In this document: piece after piece, positions 1 through 9,756 of the stretch
Layout: the number at the start of each line of letters is the position of its first letter
How positions within the stretch are numbered: position 1 is the stretch's first letter
Assembly (NCBI GenBank): GCA_902538085.1
Contig: CACBDV010000001.1
Coordinates: 375,063-439,062 of the forward strand
Reading direction: 5' to 3'
DNA: 64,000 nucleotides
Source of the DNA: an uncultured Alphaproteobacteria bacterium
Lineage (GTDB): Bacteria; Pseudomonadota; Alphaproteobacteria; HIMB59
Made by a program: the position numbers and the translations under genes
Notes under the pieces: model-generated
Databases searched by the model: none
The model's input: the letters and a program-made list of their open reading frames with translations, nothing else
Told to the model about the DNA's origin: nothing

Positions 1-387
1 ATTATAGGCTTTATAGCCTAATTTTTCATAAAGTTTAATAGCAAATTTATTAATAGCACTCGCTTCCAGAAAGATTTTAAATGATTTTCCAGTACTTTTG
101 AGTTGTTTTTCAAGCTCTTCTAAAATCATTCTTCCCAACCCTTGGTTTCTAAATTCAGGCAAAACAGCAATATGTAAAATTTCAAATTCACTGACCTTTT
201 GATCTTGATATAAAAAATGTCCTATCAAAGCACCTTTGACGTTAGTTTGATCTAGAAGATAAATATTAAAACTTGTTTCTTTATTGAGGTGAAGCTCAAT
301 ATCTTTTTCACTCCAATTAATCTCTAGTTGGTCTTTATGATTGATAATCCAATTTTTAGAATCAGATAGAGTATGTGTAAAGTTCAA
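1..387 (-). CDS. rimI: GNAT N-acetyltransferase, RimI-like (partial, runs off the window start)
   Basis: Not in the ORF track. Manual minus-strand translation from TTG at 387: ..FEILHIAVLPEFRNQGLGRMILEELEKQLKSTGKSFKIFLEASAINKFAIKLYEKLGYKAYN, with the GNAT acetyl-CoA motif RNQGLG. TTGA overlap with the upstream gene's stop. Confidence 0.75.
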   Translation of the reverse strand, partial: MNFTHTLSDSKNWIINHKDQLEINWSEKDIELHLNKETSFNIYLLDQTNVKGALIGHFLYQDQKVSEFEILHIAVLPEFRNQGLGRMILEELEKQLKSTGKSFKIFLEASAINKFAIKLYEKLGYKAYN

Positions 388-1376
388 GCCACAATATTAT
401 CATAAAAAACCTTGGAACACTCATACCAGTTAAATTTTTTTGTATATTCTTGACATTTTTTTCGATCGATAGTCAAACAATTCAAAACATTATCTTTTAA
501 GTTATCACCAATAAAACCGTTGACCCCATTAACAATAATATCTTTAGGACCTGTTACATCATAAGCAGCGACTGGTGTGCCGGTTGCATTTGCCTCAGTT
601 ACCACATTTCCAAAGGTATCAGTCTTGCTAGGGAAAACCATTACATCTGAACTAGCATAGTAATTCACTAAATTCTGGCCAAACTGGTAACCAACAAATT
701 TTATATCTGTATATTTTTTTTTTAGTTTATTTAACTGTGGTCCATCGCCAACGACAACTTTAGTACCTTCTAAATCTAAATCTAAAAAAGCTTGAATATT
801 TTTTTCAGTAGCCACTCGACCGATATAAGAAAATATTGGTCCCGGGCCTAAGTCTAATTTTTGATAGTTGCCAAATTTTTGATGATCGACACCTCTTGAC
901 CAAACAACGGTATTTTTAAAATTCATATTTATTAATTCGGCCTGCATGGATGGGGTAGGAACAAGAACTTTTTTCGCTTTATTGTGAAAATGCTTTATGA
1001 AGAAGTAAAAGAAACTTGCGGGTATTTTTATACGTTGTTGAATATACTCAGGGAAACGAGTATGAAATGAAGTTGTAAAAATAATTTTTTCTGAAAGACA
1101 TATTTTTCTGGCCAAAAAACCTAGGGGCCCCTCTGTAGCAATGTGAATATGATCAGGATTGATCTGATCCATCATATTTTTCAATGTTTTTTTGCGAGTA
1201 ATCACAACTTTAATCTCATTATACGAAGGAAGGCCAAAGCGAACTTTAAATAACTCAGGGTGTATTACCTCTACCTGCATACCCATTTTTTCCAATTCCG
1301 GTATGGTATTCAGATAAGAACGGACGACGCCGTTTACCTGAGGTTTCCATGCATCTGTTACTAATAATAATTTCAA
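384..1376 (-). CDS. GT4-family glycosyltransferase, Agt-like (phosphorus-free glycolipid synthesis candidate)
   Basis: GT4 features (VNGVVRSYLNTIPELEKMG, FPSKTDTFGNVVTEANATGTPVAA); 4-bp overlap with the adjacent metallophosphoesterase gene, as in plcP-agt pairs. Confidence 0.8.
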   Translation of the reverse strand: MKLLLVTDAWKPQVNGVVRSYLNTIPELEKMGMQVEVIHPELFKVRFGLPSYNEIKVVITRKKTLKNMMDQINPDHIHIATEGPLGFLARKICLSEKIIFTTSFHTRFPEYIQQRIKIPASFFYFFIKHFHNKAKKVLVPTPSMQAELINMNFKNTVVWSRGVDHQKFGNYQKLDLGPGPIFSYIGRVATEKNIQAFLDLDLEGTKVVVGDGPQLNKLKKKYTDIKFVGYQFGQNLVNYYASSDVMVFPSKTDTFGNVVTEANATGTPVAAYDVTGPKDIIVNGVNGFIGDNLKDNVLNCLTIDRKKCQEYTKKFNWYECSKVFYDNIVA

Positions 1377-2161
1377 GCTACAGATACCTTATTAAGAGTT
1401 TGTTTTTCTAAAGACTGGATTTTTTTTTCATTCCAAAAGACTAACTCCAAGTTGCCTTTAAAGTCCTCAACCATTGCACTACAGCTATCTACCCAATCTC
1501 CTAGATTATGATATGTCTTGTCACCAATTTTTTTTATTTGGGGATGGTGAATATGACCACAAACAATTCCATCACAATTATTTTTTTTTATTCTCTCAAG
1601 ACATGCATTTTCAAAATTTTCAATATATCGTTGAGCATCTTTTACTCGTGTTTTTAAATATCCTGATAAAGACCAATACGAAAGACCAAGTTTTCTTCGA
1701 CAGAAATTTAAAATATTATTAAACCAAACAGAGTAGTCATAAAGGACGGCACCTATCTTTGCTAACCATTTTGAATTTAGAACTATTCCATCAAATTCAT
1801 GCCCATGCATTAAGAGAAGTCTTTTATTGTTCGCTGTTGTATGAATTCTATTTTTTCGAACTTTAATGTTTGCAAATGAAAAACCACAATAATCTGAAAA
1901 AACTTCATCATGGTTTCCAGGTATATAATAGACTTTGGTACCTGAGCGTGCTTTTCGTAAAACTTTTTGTATGAAAGTATTAAAATCAGGATTCCAAAAC
2001 CAATTTTTTTTTAGACGCCATCCGTCTATAATATCTCCAAGTAAATAAAGATGATCACAATCATTATATTTTAAAAAGTGTAAGAGCTCCTTTACTTTTG
2101 AAGCACGTATGCCAATATGAATGTCTGAAATAAATATGGATCGATGTTTTTTGATTTGCAT
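1373..2161 (-). CDS. Metallophosphoesterase, LpxH/PlcP-like (candidate phospholipase C of Pho lipid remodelling)
   Basis: Calcineurin-like motifs FISDIHIG, LGDIIDGW, IPGNHDE, HGHEFD, CGHIHHP; paired with a glycosyltransferase and located next to the Pho regulon. Confidence 0.75.
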   Translation of the reverse strand: MQIKKHRSIFISDIHIGIRASKVKELLHFLKYNDCDHLYLLGDIIDGWRLKKNWFWNPDFNTFIQKVLRKARSGTKVYYIPGNHDEVFSDYCGFSFANIKVRKNRIHTTANNKRLLLMHGHEFDGIVLNSKWLAKIGAVLYDYSVWFNNILNFCRRKLGLSYWSLSGYLKTRVKDAQRYIENFENACLERIKKNNCDGIVCGHIHHPQIKKIGDKTYHNLGDWVDSCSAMVEDFKGNLELVFWNEKKIQSLEKQTLNKVSVA

Positions 2162-2222
2162 AGAATCTAAAAATAGATATATCTACGATTGATAGTATTG
2201 AGGATTGTTAAAGTTTTATTAA

Positions 2223-2741
2223 ATGGACTCTTCACAAAAGCTTTATATTAGAAAAAATTCTAAAATTCATGCATCTGGTCTTTTTGCAAAAGCTGATATC
2301 AGTGCTGGCACTAGAATCATTGAATATCGCGGGTTAAAGATAACTAAAGCTCAATCCGACAAGATTGCTGATGTTCACATAGAGGCAAACAAAAGGGCTA
2401 AAACAGTCGGGTCTGTTTACATTTTTACACTGAATCAAAAATACGACATCAATGGAAAAGTAACATGGAATTTAGCAAAATATATTAATCATTCCTGCGA
2501 CCCTAATTGTGAAACTGATATCATCAAAGGAAAAATATGGATTAGCGCAATTAAAGATATTAAGAAAGGCGAGGAGCTGTCCTACGACTATGGATATGAC
2601 ATGTTTTGTTTCGAGGATCACCCGTGTCGATGTGGGTCTCAAAACTGTATTGGATATATTGTTCGAAGCAATCTTAGATGGAGAGTTAAAAAAAGGTTAA
2701 TTGAAAATAAAAAGTCAAGATTTAACAAAAACTTCACATAA
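2223..2741 (+). CDS. SET-domain protein (lysine methyltransferase-like)
   Basis: GLFAKADISAGTRIIEYRG, YINHSCDPNCE, GEELSYDYGYD and post-SET-like CRCGSQNCIGYI. Confidence 0.85.
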   Translation: MDSSQKLYIRKNSKIHASGLFAKADISAGTRIIEYRGLKITKAQSDKIADVHIEANKRAKTVGSVYIFTLNQKYDINGKVTWNLAKYINHSCDPNCETDIIKGKIWISAIKDIKKGEELSYDYGYDMFCFEDHPCRCGSQNCIGYIVRSNLRWRVKKRLIENKKSRFNKNFT

Positions 2742-2758
2742 GTAGTTAAACTTCAGAT

Positions 2759-3106
2759 ATGGATTTTAAAAATAAAAATATAGTAGATGCTTTTTGGTGT
2801 TCAATTGAAGGCCTAAAAATTCTCCTTCAAGAAAAAGCAGCAAGAAGAGAGCTATTATTGCTTCCCTTGTCTGCTCTATACATCGTAATTTTTCAACCGG
2901 CTCTTTTGTTCATACTTTGGCTGATAATTTTACCTTTGCTCATACTTAGTATTGAGGCTCTAAACACTGCAATAGAATATACCTGTGATAAAATTACTAT
3001 GGATAAGTCAAACAAAATAAAGAAAGCTAAAGATTTGGGCTCTGCTGCAATTTTTTTATCTCTAACAGCCTATGGAATAGTTTTATTCTTAGGTTTATTT
3101 AATTAA
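2759..3106 (+). CDS. dgkA: Diacylglycerol kinase DgkA
   Basis: 115 aa membrane protein with SIEALNTAIEYTCDKIT and AKDLGSAAIFLSL, typical DgkA motifs. Confidence 0.85.
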   Translation: MDFKNKNIVDAFWCSIEGLKILLQEKAARRELLLLPLSALYIVIFQPALLFILWLIILPLLILSIEALNTAIEYTCDKITMDKSNKIKKAKDLGSAAIFLSLTAYGIVLFLGLFN

Positions 3107-3110
3107 TTTG

Positions 3111-3182
3111 GGAAGATTGACATGATTTTTCTACAAGTAGAGGAGGTCTATGTTTCAATCACAGGGGAAATGCCAATCTTCC
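3111..3182. ncRNA. Candidate structured RNA element, copy 1 of 3
   Basis: GGAAGATTG-a-CAT (3111-3123) pairs with ATG-c-CAATCTTCC (3170-3182); loop contains CTACAAGTAGAGGAGG. Relatively GC-rich intergenic island. Strand unresolved. Confidence 0.45.
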
Positions 3183-3222
3183 ACCTAATAAAATAATCAT
3201 TTATATTAAATTAAAGTTAAAT

Positions 3223-3693
3223 TTAGATTAAATTTCCAATTTCTTTTATTTGATCGATATTTAATAAGTTGTTTTGCTTATAATTTTGAACTAGTGCAAG
3301 ACATCTTTTTTTAAGAACATTGAATACTTTTAAAAATTCTATCTCAACTTCCTCTTCAGTGCCTTTAAATTTTGCAGGATCAGCTACACCCCAATGTGCC
3401 TTTAATGTATTTTTGAGATACAGGGGGCAAGTTTCTCCAGCTGCATTATCACACACAGTAATAACCAAATCAAAATTAATATCTGAAAAATCATTCCATG
3501 ATTGACTTTTAAAATTGTCTAGGAAAATTTTATTTTTTTCTAATGTTTTGATACTTAATGGATGCACATATCCTGCAGGGTGGCTTCCTGCACTATAAGC
3601 ATTAAAAAAGTCTTTACCATAATGGTTTAAAAGCCCCTCTGTTATAATTGATCGACAAGAGTTACCTGTACAAAGTACAAGAATTTTAATCAT
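3223..3693 (-). CDS. arsC: Arsenate reductase, LMW-phosphatase (thioredoxin-type ArsC) family
   Basis: VLCTGNSCRSIITEGLLNHYG active-site loop; directly downstream of phoB. Confidence 0.85.
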   Translation of the reverse strand: MIKILVLCTGNSCRSIITEGLLNHYGKDFFNAYSAGSHPAGYVHPLSIKTLEKNKIFLDNFKSQSWNDFSDINFDLVITVCDNAAGETCPLYLKNTLKAHWGVADPAKFKGTEEEVEIEFLKVFNVLKKRCLALVQNYKQNNLLNIDQIKEIGNLI

Positions 3694-3694
3694 T

Positions 3695-4384
3695 TTAATT
3701 TTCTGAATCGATAGAGTAGCCAGCGGATCTAACTGTTCGAATGAAATCTTTTTCTCCTGGTAAATTCAGCTCTTTTCTGAGTCTTCTTATGTGAACATCA
3801 ACTGTTCTAGGTTCAACGTAAGCGTCATTTAACCAAACATTATCCAATAGTTGCTGCCTAGAATAGACTCTACCTTTATTTTCAATAAAAAATTTTAAAA
3901 GATTAAATTCAGTCGGTCCTAAATTTAATTTTCTCTCACCCCTTGATACCCTTCTGTTGGTAAGATTAATGTTAATATCATGAAACTTGAGTGAGTCGTT
4001 CTCTTCTCTTGCTTTTGTTCTTTTAAGTAATGATTTAATTCTAGCAAGGATCTCACTTGGAAGAAAAGGTTTGGTTACATAATCCTCCACACCTAATTCA
4101 AAACCTCTAATTTTATCATCCTCTTGACCTTTAGCTGTTAACATTATAATTGGAATTTTTTTTAGATTATCTTTTCTTTTAATTCTCTTTAAAACTTCAA
4201 TGCCCGATATATTTGGTAGCATCCAATCTAATAAAATTAAATCAGGCAGCCAATGTTCGATCTCTTGGATTGCAGATTCTCCGTCGTATGAAAATTTTAT
4301 TTGGTAGTTTTGTTGTTCTAAATGAAATCCAATTAATTCTGAGATTGGTTTTTCATCCTCTACAACTAAAATCTTGTCTGTCAT
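3695..4384 (-). CDS. phoB: Phosphate regulon response regulator PhoB
   Basis: Receiver domain (LPDLILLDWMLP) plus winged-helix output (VDVHIRRLRKEL, RTVRSAGYSI) within the pst/pho operon. Confidence 0.93.
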   Translation of the reverse strand: MTDKILVVEDEKPISELIGFHLEQQNYQIKFSYDGESAIQEIEHWLPDLILLDWMLPNISGIEVLKRIKRKDNLKKIPIIMLTAKGQEDDKIRGFELGVEDYVTKPFLPSEILARIKSLLKRTKAREENDSLKFHDININLTNRRVSRGERKLNLGPTEFNLLKFFIENKGRVYSRQQLLDNVWLNDAYVEPRTVDVHIRRLRKELNLPGEKDFIRTVRSAGYSIDSEN

Positions 4385-5073
4385 TCAAAATCAGATTTTT
4401 TTAAATCAATATAATGACCTGTAATGTTAAAAATGACCTCTTCAGCTATGTTAGTAGCATGATCACCTATTCTTTCTAAGGACTTTGCAATTAAAATTGG
4501 CTTAGTGCCTTCATCAACAACACTTGTTTCTTTATTGTGCATTCTTTCTATTAAATCAGATAATAAAGATTTGTACTGCCTGTCAATTTCTGCATCTTGA
4601 TTCCATGAGATCCTTGCCTGTACCTCATCTTTTTTAAAAAAACTCTCAAGTGTTTGATTAACCATTTTTTGGACACCTTTACCTAAATTATGCATTTGGT
4701 CCGTTAAATCCTCGTCAAATGAAGAAGAAATTGAAATAGCTCTTTTTGCTAAATTTCTAGAGTGATCTCCCATTCTCTCAAGCTCTTTTGAAACTTTGAG
4801 GGCAGTGAAAACTAGTCTTAAATCACTGGCAACGGGTCTATGTAAAGTCATAATTTCGAAACTTAAATCCCTAACATCTCTTTCCACTTCATCAACTTGT
4901 TCATCAAGATTCTGTGTTGTCTGTGCATCAGATGAGTCTTTAGATTTAATAACATTTACTGCAATTTCAATTTGTTTCTCAACAATATTACTCATTTTAA
5001 TTAAATTATCTGTAAGATGATTTAACTTTTGTTCAAAGTTTTTATCTGTGTGTGCTGTTTCCATTTTAACCAA
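4381..5073 (-). CDS. phoU: Phosphate signalling protein PhoU
   Basis: PhoU repeats ([46 protein letters not shown]). Confidence 0.93.
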   Translation of the reverse strand: MVKMETAHTDKNFEQKLNHLTDNLIKMSNIVEKQIEIAVNVIKSKDSSDAQTTQNLDEQVDEVERDVRDLSFEIMTLHRPVASDLRLVFTALKVSKELERMGDHSRNLAKRAISISSSFDEDLTDQMHNLGKGVQKMVNQTLESFFKKDEVQARISWNQDAEIDRQYKSLLSDLIERMHNKETSVVDEGTKPILIAKSLERIGDHATNIAEEVIFNITGHYIDLKKSDFE

Positions 5074-5842
5074 ACCTTCCAGTTATGTAGTCATTTGTTT
5101 GTTCTTTATCAGGTTTTGTAAATATCTTACCAGTTTCTCCATATTCGACAAGGTTACCTAAATGAAAAAACGCAGTTTTAGATGATACTCGTGATGCTTG
5201 AGACATAGAATGAGTTACTATAATAATTGTGTAATTTTCTTTCAATTCGTTAATTAAATCTTCTATTTTTGCGGTTGCTATTGGATCTAATGCAGAACAA
5301 GGTTCGTCCATCAAAATGATTTCCGGTCTTATAGCAATCGCTCTTGCAATGCACAATCTTTGCTGTTGTCCTCCTGATAAACCGGTAGCAATATCATCCA
5401 TTCTATCTTTTACCTCTTCATAAAGACCCGCTCTGTGAAGTGAGTCTTTTACTATTTCATCTAATTCATTTTGAGAAGAAGCAATACCATGAATTTTTGG
5501 TCCGTAGGCAACATTTTCATAAATAGTTTTTGGAAAAGGATTGGGTTTTTGAAAAACCATTCCAACTTTTTCGCGAAGAGTTTCTACCTGTATATCAGGG
5601 CTATATATATCAACATTGCCATTCAACAAAAACTTACCTTTAACATTACAAATATCTATTACATCATTCATACGGTTTAAACATCGCAAAAATGTCGACT
5701 TACCACAACCTGAGGGTCCTATAAGAGAAGTTACTTCATTTTTTGGAAAATTAAGAGCAACGTTATTGATTGCCATTTTTTTTCCATAGTGGACATATAC
5801 CTCACTTGTTTGCAAAGCATAATTGCTGTTTTGATCTACCAT
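5066..5842 (-). CDS. pstB: Phosphate ABC transporter ATPase PstB
   Basis: Walker [10 protein letters not shown], signature [14 protein letters not shown], Walker [13 protein letters not shown]. Confidence 0.95.
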   Translation of the reverse strand: MVDQNSNYALQTSEVYVHYGKKMAINNVALNFPKNEVTSLIGPSGCGKSTFLRCLNRMNDVIDICNVKGKFLLNGNVDIYSPDIQVETLREKVGMVFQKPNPFPKTIYENVAYGPKIHGIASSQNELDEIVKDSLHRAGLYEEVKDRMDDIATGLSGGQQQRLCIARAIAIRPEIILMDEPCSALDPIATAKIEDLINELKENYTIIIVTHSMSQASRVSSKTAFFHLGNLVEYGETGKIFTKPDKEQTNDYITGRFG

Positions 5843-7086
5843 TTCACCTCCAATTTTCTTCTTACCAACACTGCCACAGTATTCATTATAATCAAAAAAG
5901 ATAAAAGTAGCATTATTCCTGCAGATGTTTTTTCGAGGAAACCTCTTTCAGCGCTCTCAGACCATAGATATATTTGTGAAGGAAGACCAGTGGCAGGGTC
6001 GAATGCCCCTCCCGGTATTTCCATCACAAAAGCAACCATACCTACCAATAATAAAGGGGCTGTCTCACCCAAAGCTTGTGCCATTCCAATAATTGTTCCA
6101 GTAAGAGTACCTGGCAAAGATAAAGGGATTACATGATGAAATACAGTTTGCATTTTAGTAGCCCCCACAGCAAGTGCTCCCTCTCTAATTGAAGGGGGGA
6201 CGCCTCTGAGCGATGCCCTAGATGCTATAATAATTGTTGGTAAAGTCATAAAACCTAAAACTAATCCTCCAACTAAAGGGACTTGATATGGCATCCCAAA
6301 AACTCCAATTAGCATACCTAAGCCTAAAAGTCCGTAAACAATAGAGGGAACCGCCGCAAGGTTATTTATATTTACTTCAATAATGTCAGTTATTTTTCCT
6401 GGTTTAACAAATTCCTCTAAGTACACAGAAGCCAAAAGTCCGATTGGAAAAGCAAAACTAAAACAGATCAATAAAGCATAAAAAGACCCCATAAGTGCTC
6501 CAAGTATTCCGGCTGTTTCTGGATCTCTTGAGTCTCCATTTGTGAAAAACCAAAAATTGAATGTCTTAGACATTTTACCTTTGGAGTCTAAAGAGTCTAA
6601 GATAGAAAGTTGATAATCATTTATTTTTCGTTGTGCTTCGGGAACATTTCTTGGATAGTTTCCTTTGACAATTTGGTCAAGATCTGATGAGGCAGATATA
6701 TCTAAATTGACAGTTTTTCCAATTACATTTGGATTGTTTGCAATATAATCTCTCAGCTGATAATCAAATTTTCTTGTGTACATTTCTCTGACTTTAATAA
6801 AATTTTCTTCATCTAATCCAGGATGGTTTTGGTTAATCACTTGATCAGCAAGATCAACATAAGATGCTTTCATTATTTCTTTTTTGGAGGAGTTACTAGA
6901 AACCTCTATAAAATTTGGGTCAAAATAAACATCAGCATTAATAGTTGTTCTAACAAAAGCACCACTGCCGGTAGAAAAAATTTTATACATTAAAATAAGC
7001 ACGAAGAACAAAGAGAGAGTCATCGCAAACATTCCATAAAATTTGAAACGTTTCTCTGCTGCAAGTCTCTTTTCTAAACTACTCAT
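5836..7086 (-). CDS. pstA: Phosphate ABC transporter permease PstA
   Basis: PstA permease motifs ([38 protein letters not shown]); operon position. Confidence 0.93.
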   Translation of the reverse strand: MSSLEKRLAAEKRFKFYGMFAMTLSLFFVLILMYKIFSTGSGAFVRTTINADVYFDPNFIEVSSNSSKKEIMKASYVDLADQVINQNHPGLDEENFIKVREMYTRKFDYQLRDYIANNPNVIGKTVNLDISASSDLDQIVKGNYPRNVPEAQRKINDYQLSILDSLDSKGKMSKTFNFWFFTNGDSRDPETAGILGALMGSFYALLICFSFAFPIGLLASVYLEEFVKPGKITDIIEVNINNLAAVPSIVYGLLGLGMLIGVFGMPYQVPLVGGLVLGFMTLPTIIIASRASLRGVPPSIREGALAVGATKMQTVFHHVIPLSLPGTLTGTIIGMAQALGETAPLLLVGMVAFVMEIPGGAFDPATGLPSQIYLWSESAERGFLEKTSAGIMLLLSFLIIMNTVAVLVRRKLEVKW

Positions 7087-8515
7087 ATTTTTCTCTGTAC
7101 TTTTTTACTATTGTTATAGCAGCAATATTAAGAATTAATGTCATTACAAATAAAGTTAGGCCTAAAGCAAAAGCAACTAAGGTTTTTGGATTATCAAACT
7201 CGACATCTCCTATCAAACTTGTAACAATCTGTGTTGTTATTGTAGTCGCTGGCTCCAAGGGATTAAAAGTAAGATTTGCTCTTAGGCTGGCGGCCATAAC
7301 GACAATCATTGTCTCACCTATTGCCCTAGATATAGCTAATAAAAATGAGCCCATTATTCCAGCTAGAGCTGCTGGTAAAATTACTTTTTTAATAGTTTCT
7401 GATTTAGTTGCTCCAATTGCATAAGAACCCTCTCTTAAAGATTGAGGAACTGCTTTTATGACATCGTCACTAAGAGAGGAAACAAAAGGTATGATCATAA
7501 CACCCATCGCTAAACCTGCAGCTAGAGCACTTTCAGCGGACACCGGTAATCCAACGCCTTCACCGACATCTTTTATGAAAGGTGCCAGTGATAAAGCAGC
7601 AAAAAATCCATAAACAACTGTGGGTATGCCAGCAAGAATTTCAATTATTGGTTTAGCTATATCTCTTACTTTTGATGACGCATACTCTGCTAAATAAATT
7701 GCTGTTAGCAGTCCTAAAGGAACAGCGACTAACATGGCAACAGATGCAATTAAAAGCGTTCCGGTAAGCAAAGGTACAAAACCAAAAGCCTCTTTTAAAG
7801 CCTCTTGATCGAAGCCTTCTGATGCATTGATAACAAAAGCTCTATTGGGATTCCATGCCGTATTAAAGAAAAAGTCCATAAAATTTACGTACCGAAAAAA
7901 ATTAATGGCCTCGAAAACAAGAGAAAAGAAGATTCCAAAAGTAATGAATATTGCAATATAAGAACTGCCCTTGATAACATATGAAATTATTTTCTCAACA
8001 ATTGGCTGTGCATTTAGTTTTCCTGATATTGATTTCGTAGCCAAAAATCCTAAAAGCACAGGTAGAATAATAAATAGAGTTAAATTCGACCATCCGTAGA
8101 TCTTGTCAAAATTTGCTAAATTTTTTGCTGCAATTATCTCACTCTCACTGGCCATTTTTAAAATTGATTTATCGCCTACGGTCAAATCAATTTCTGATAA
8201 ATTAACAATTATAGATAGGTTGCTAATCTTATTCATAATTAAACCGAATTTTCCAGAGCTCCATGTAGCGACATCTGGAAATAACACAGGGGACATTACA
8301 AACATCTCTTGAAAGTTTGATTTAAAAATAAGTAAAAAGAACCAAATAATTATTGCTGGAAAAAAAACTAAAAGGACAACGTAATATCCATAATAATCTG
8401 GAAGAGAGGAAAGATTTTCATTTTTTTTAAATTTTAGGCTTAATGCTCTTTTTTTACCATAGAAGTAAAAAGAGTAAGAAAGTATAAAAACAAAAACAAG
8501 TGATAAATAAAGCAT
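7079..8515 (-). CDS. pstC: Phosphate ABC transporter permease PstC
   Basis: PIIEILAGIPTVVYGFFAAL, EGSYAIGATKSETIKKVILPAAL; operon position. Confidence 0.93.
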   Translation of the reverse strand: MLYLSLVFVFILSYSFYFYGKKRALSLKFKKNENLSSLPDYYGYYVVLLVFFPAIIIWFFLLIFKSNFQEMFVMSPVLFPDVATWSSGKFGLIMNKISNLSIIVNLSEIDLTVGDKSILKMASESEIIAAKNLANFDKIYGWSNLTLFIILPVLLGFLATKSISGKLNAQPIVEKIISYVIKGSSYIAIFITFGIFFSLVFEAINFFRYVNFMDFFFNTAWNPNRAFVINASEGFDQEALKEAFGFVPLLTGTLLIASVAMLVAVPLGLLTAIYLAEYASSKVRDIAKPIIEILAGIPTVVYGFFAALSLAPFIKDVGEGVGLPVSAESALAAGLAMGVMIIPFVSSLSDDVIKAVPQSLREGSYAIGATKSETIKKVILPAALAGIMGSFLLAISRAIGETMIVVMAASLRANLTFNPLEPATTITTQIVTSLIGDVEFDNPKTLVAFALGLTLFVMTLILNIAAITIVKKYREKYE

Positions 8516-8547
8516 ACTGTCCTATTCCTCTATAAACTGATTTTGTC

Positions 8548-8573
8548 TTAGGGGCAAGAAATCTTACCCCTAA
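8548..8573 (-). terminator. Intercistronic stem-loop between pstS and pstC (attenuator or mRNA stabiliser)
   Basis: Inverted repeat TTAGGGG-C-AAGA-AA-TCTT-A-CCCCTAA. No U-tract follows on the minus strand, so probably not a canonical intrinsic terminator. Confidence 0.6.
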
Positions 8574-8595
8574 AAATAAGATAATTAATTAATGC

Positions 8596-9672
8596 TTACT
8601 TACAAAGTCCGCTTGAAAAAGCGTAACCAGCATCTTTTAATGGATGTTTTTTTTCAGCACATGCTGCAATATCAAATCCCATTGCATCTAAGCTGTCAGT
8701 AACGTTTCTTACTCTATTGATAAGGTCTGGTACCATAGGTGCAGCACCAATTTTTGTTAGGTAACCGTTATCACCAATTGCTTCATCACTTACCATCATT
8801 TGTGCAAACTCCTGAATGCCAGGTACAACCCCGATGTGATCTGCTTTTAAGTATATGAAAAGAGGTCTTGCCATTGGATACTCATAAGTTGCAATGGATT
8901 CAGCAGATGGTACTACTCCCTCAACAGTAGATGGTTGTAATTTATCTCCGTTGTCTTTTAGATAAGAATAACCAAAGTAACCAAAACGTTCTGGATCCTC
9001 AACTAGTTTTTGAACAATAAGAGTGTCATTCTCACCCATCTCGATGATTTTTCCATCTTCTCTGTAATCAGTACATCCATCGTCACTGCCAGTTACTGCT
9101 TCTAATGTACATCCAGCTTCCATTACTTTACCATCAAATGCATCTCTTGTTCCTGAGGTTGGAGGAGCTACTAATACTTCAATTTTATATGCAGGAAGGC
9201 TTGGGTTAATTTCGTTCCAAGTTTGATATGGATTTTCGACCACTTCACCATCAACAACAACTTTTGCAGCCATAGCTGTAAAGATTTCTTCTCTTGTTAG
9301 AGAAAAAGGTTCTGCTTCGTTGGAGTGAGAAAAAGTAATACCGTCATTAGCCCACATCACTTCAATTACGTTTGTTACACCGGCTTCAAGACATAATTTA
9401 GCTTCTTTAGCTTTCATTGGTCGTGACGCTCCAGTAATATCTGGAAATTCAACTCCCACACCAGCACAAAATGCTTTCATTCCACCACCAGTTCCAATTG
9501 GATTGTAAGTGGGGGTTTTAAAACCTGACTCGCCGAGTCTTTGTGCGTTTACTGTTCCATATGGGTATACTGTTGATGAGCCAACAATATTAATTTGATC
9601 TCTTGCAAAAGTTTCAGCAGAGAAAAGTACGCTTACTGCTAGAGCAAGAAAAGTTAACATAGATTTTTTCAT
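8596..9672 (-). CDS. pstS: Phosphate-binding periplasmic protein PstS
   Basis: Signal peptide, INIVGSSTVYPYGTVNAQRL, TGASRPMKAKEAKLC, PPTSGTRDAFDGKVMEAGC. Confidence 0.93.
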   Translation of the reverse strand: MKKSMLTFLALAVSVLFSAETFARDQINIVGSSTVYPYGTVNAQRLGESGFKTPTYNPIGTGGGMKAFCAGVGVEFPDITGASRPMKAKEAKLCLEAGVTNVIEVMWANDGITFSHSNEAEPFSLTREEIFTAMAAKVVVDGEVVENPYQTWNEINPSLPAYKIEVLVAPPTSGTRDAFDGKVMEAGCTLEAVTGSDDGCTDYREDGKIIEMGENDTLIVQKLVEDPERFGYFGYSYLKDNGDKLQPSTVEGVVPSAESIATYEYPMARPLFIYLKADHIGVVPGIQEFAQMMVSDEAIGDNGYLTKIGAAPMVPDLINRVRNVTDSLDAMGFDIAACAEKKHPLKDAGYAFSSGLCK

Positions 9673-9731
9673 AGTTAAGTTCCTTTATGTTGTTTAAATT
9701 GAGCTAAAAATATCCATTAGAAGTAAATCTT

Positions 9732-9749
9732 ATGTTACAAATATGTTAA
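9732..9749 (-). promoter_or_regulatory. Candidate Pho box upstream of pstS
   Basis: Minus-strand TTAACAT-ATTT-GTAACAT: two 7-mers with an 11-bp period, matching Pho-box architecture; upstream of pstS. Confidence 0.6.
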
Positions 9750-9756
9750 AGTTTTA

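Noticed and set aside
3111-3186. tRNA or split-tmRNA acceptor piece at element copy 1 (terminal stem, TTCAATC, CCACC end)
   Set aside because: No consistent T-arm stem or D-arm, no CCA, and the TTCAATC loop cannot be closed by a proper 5-bp stem.
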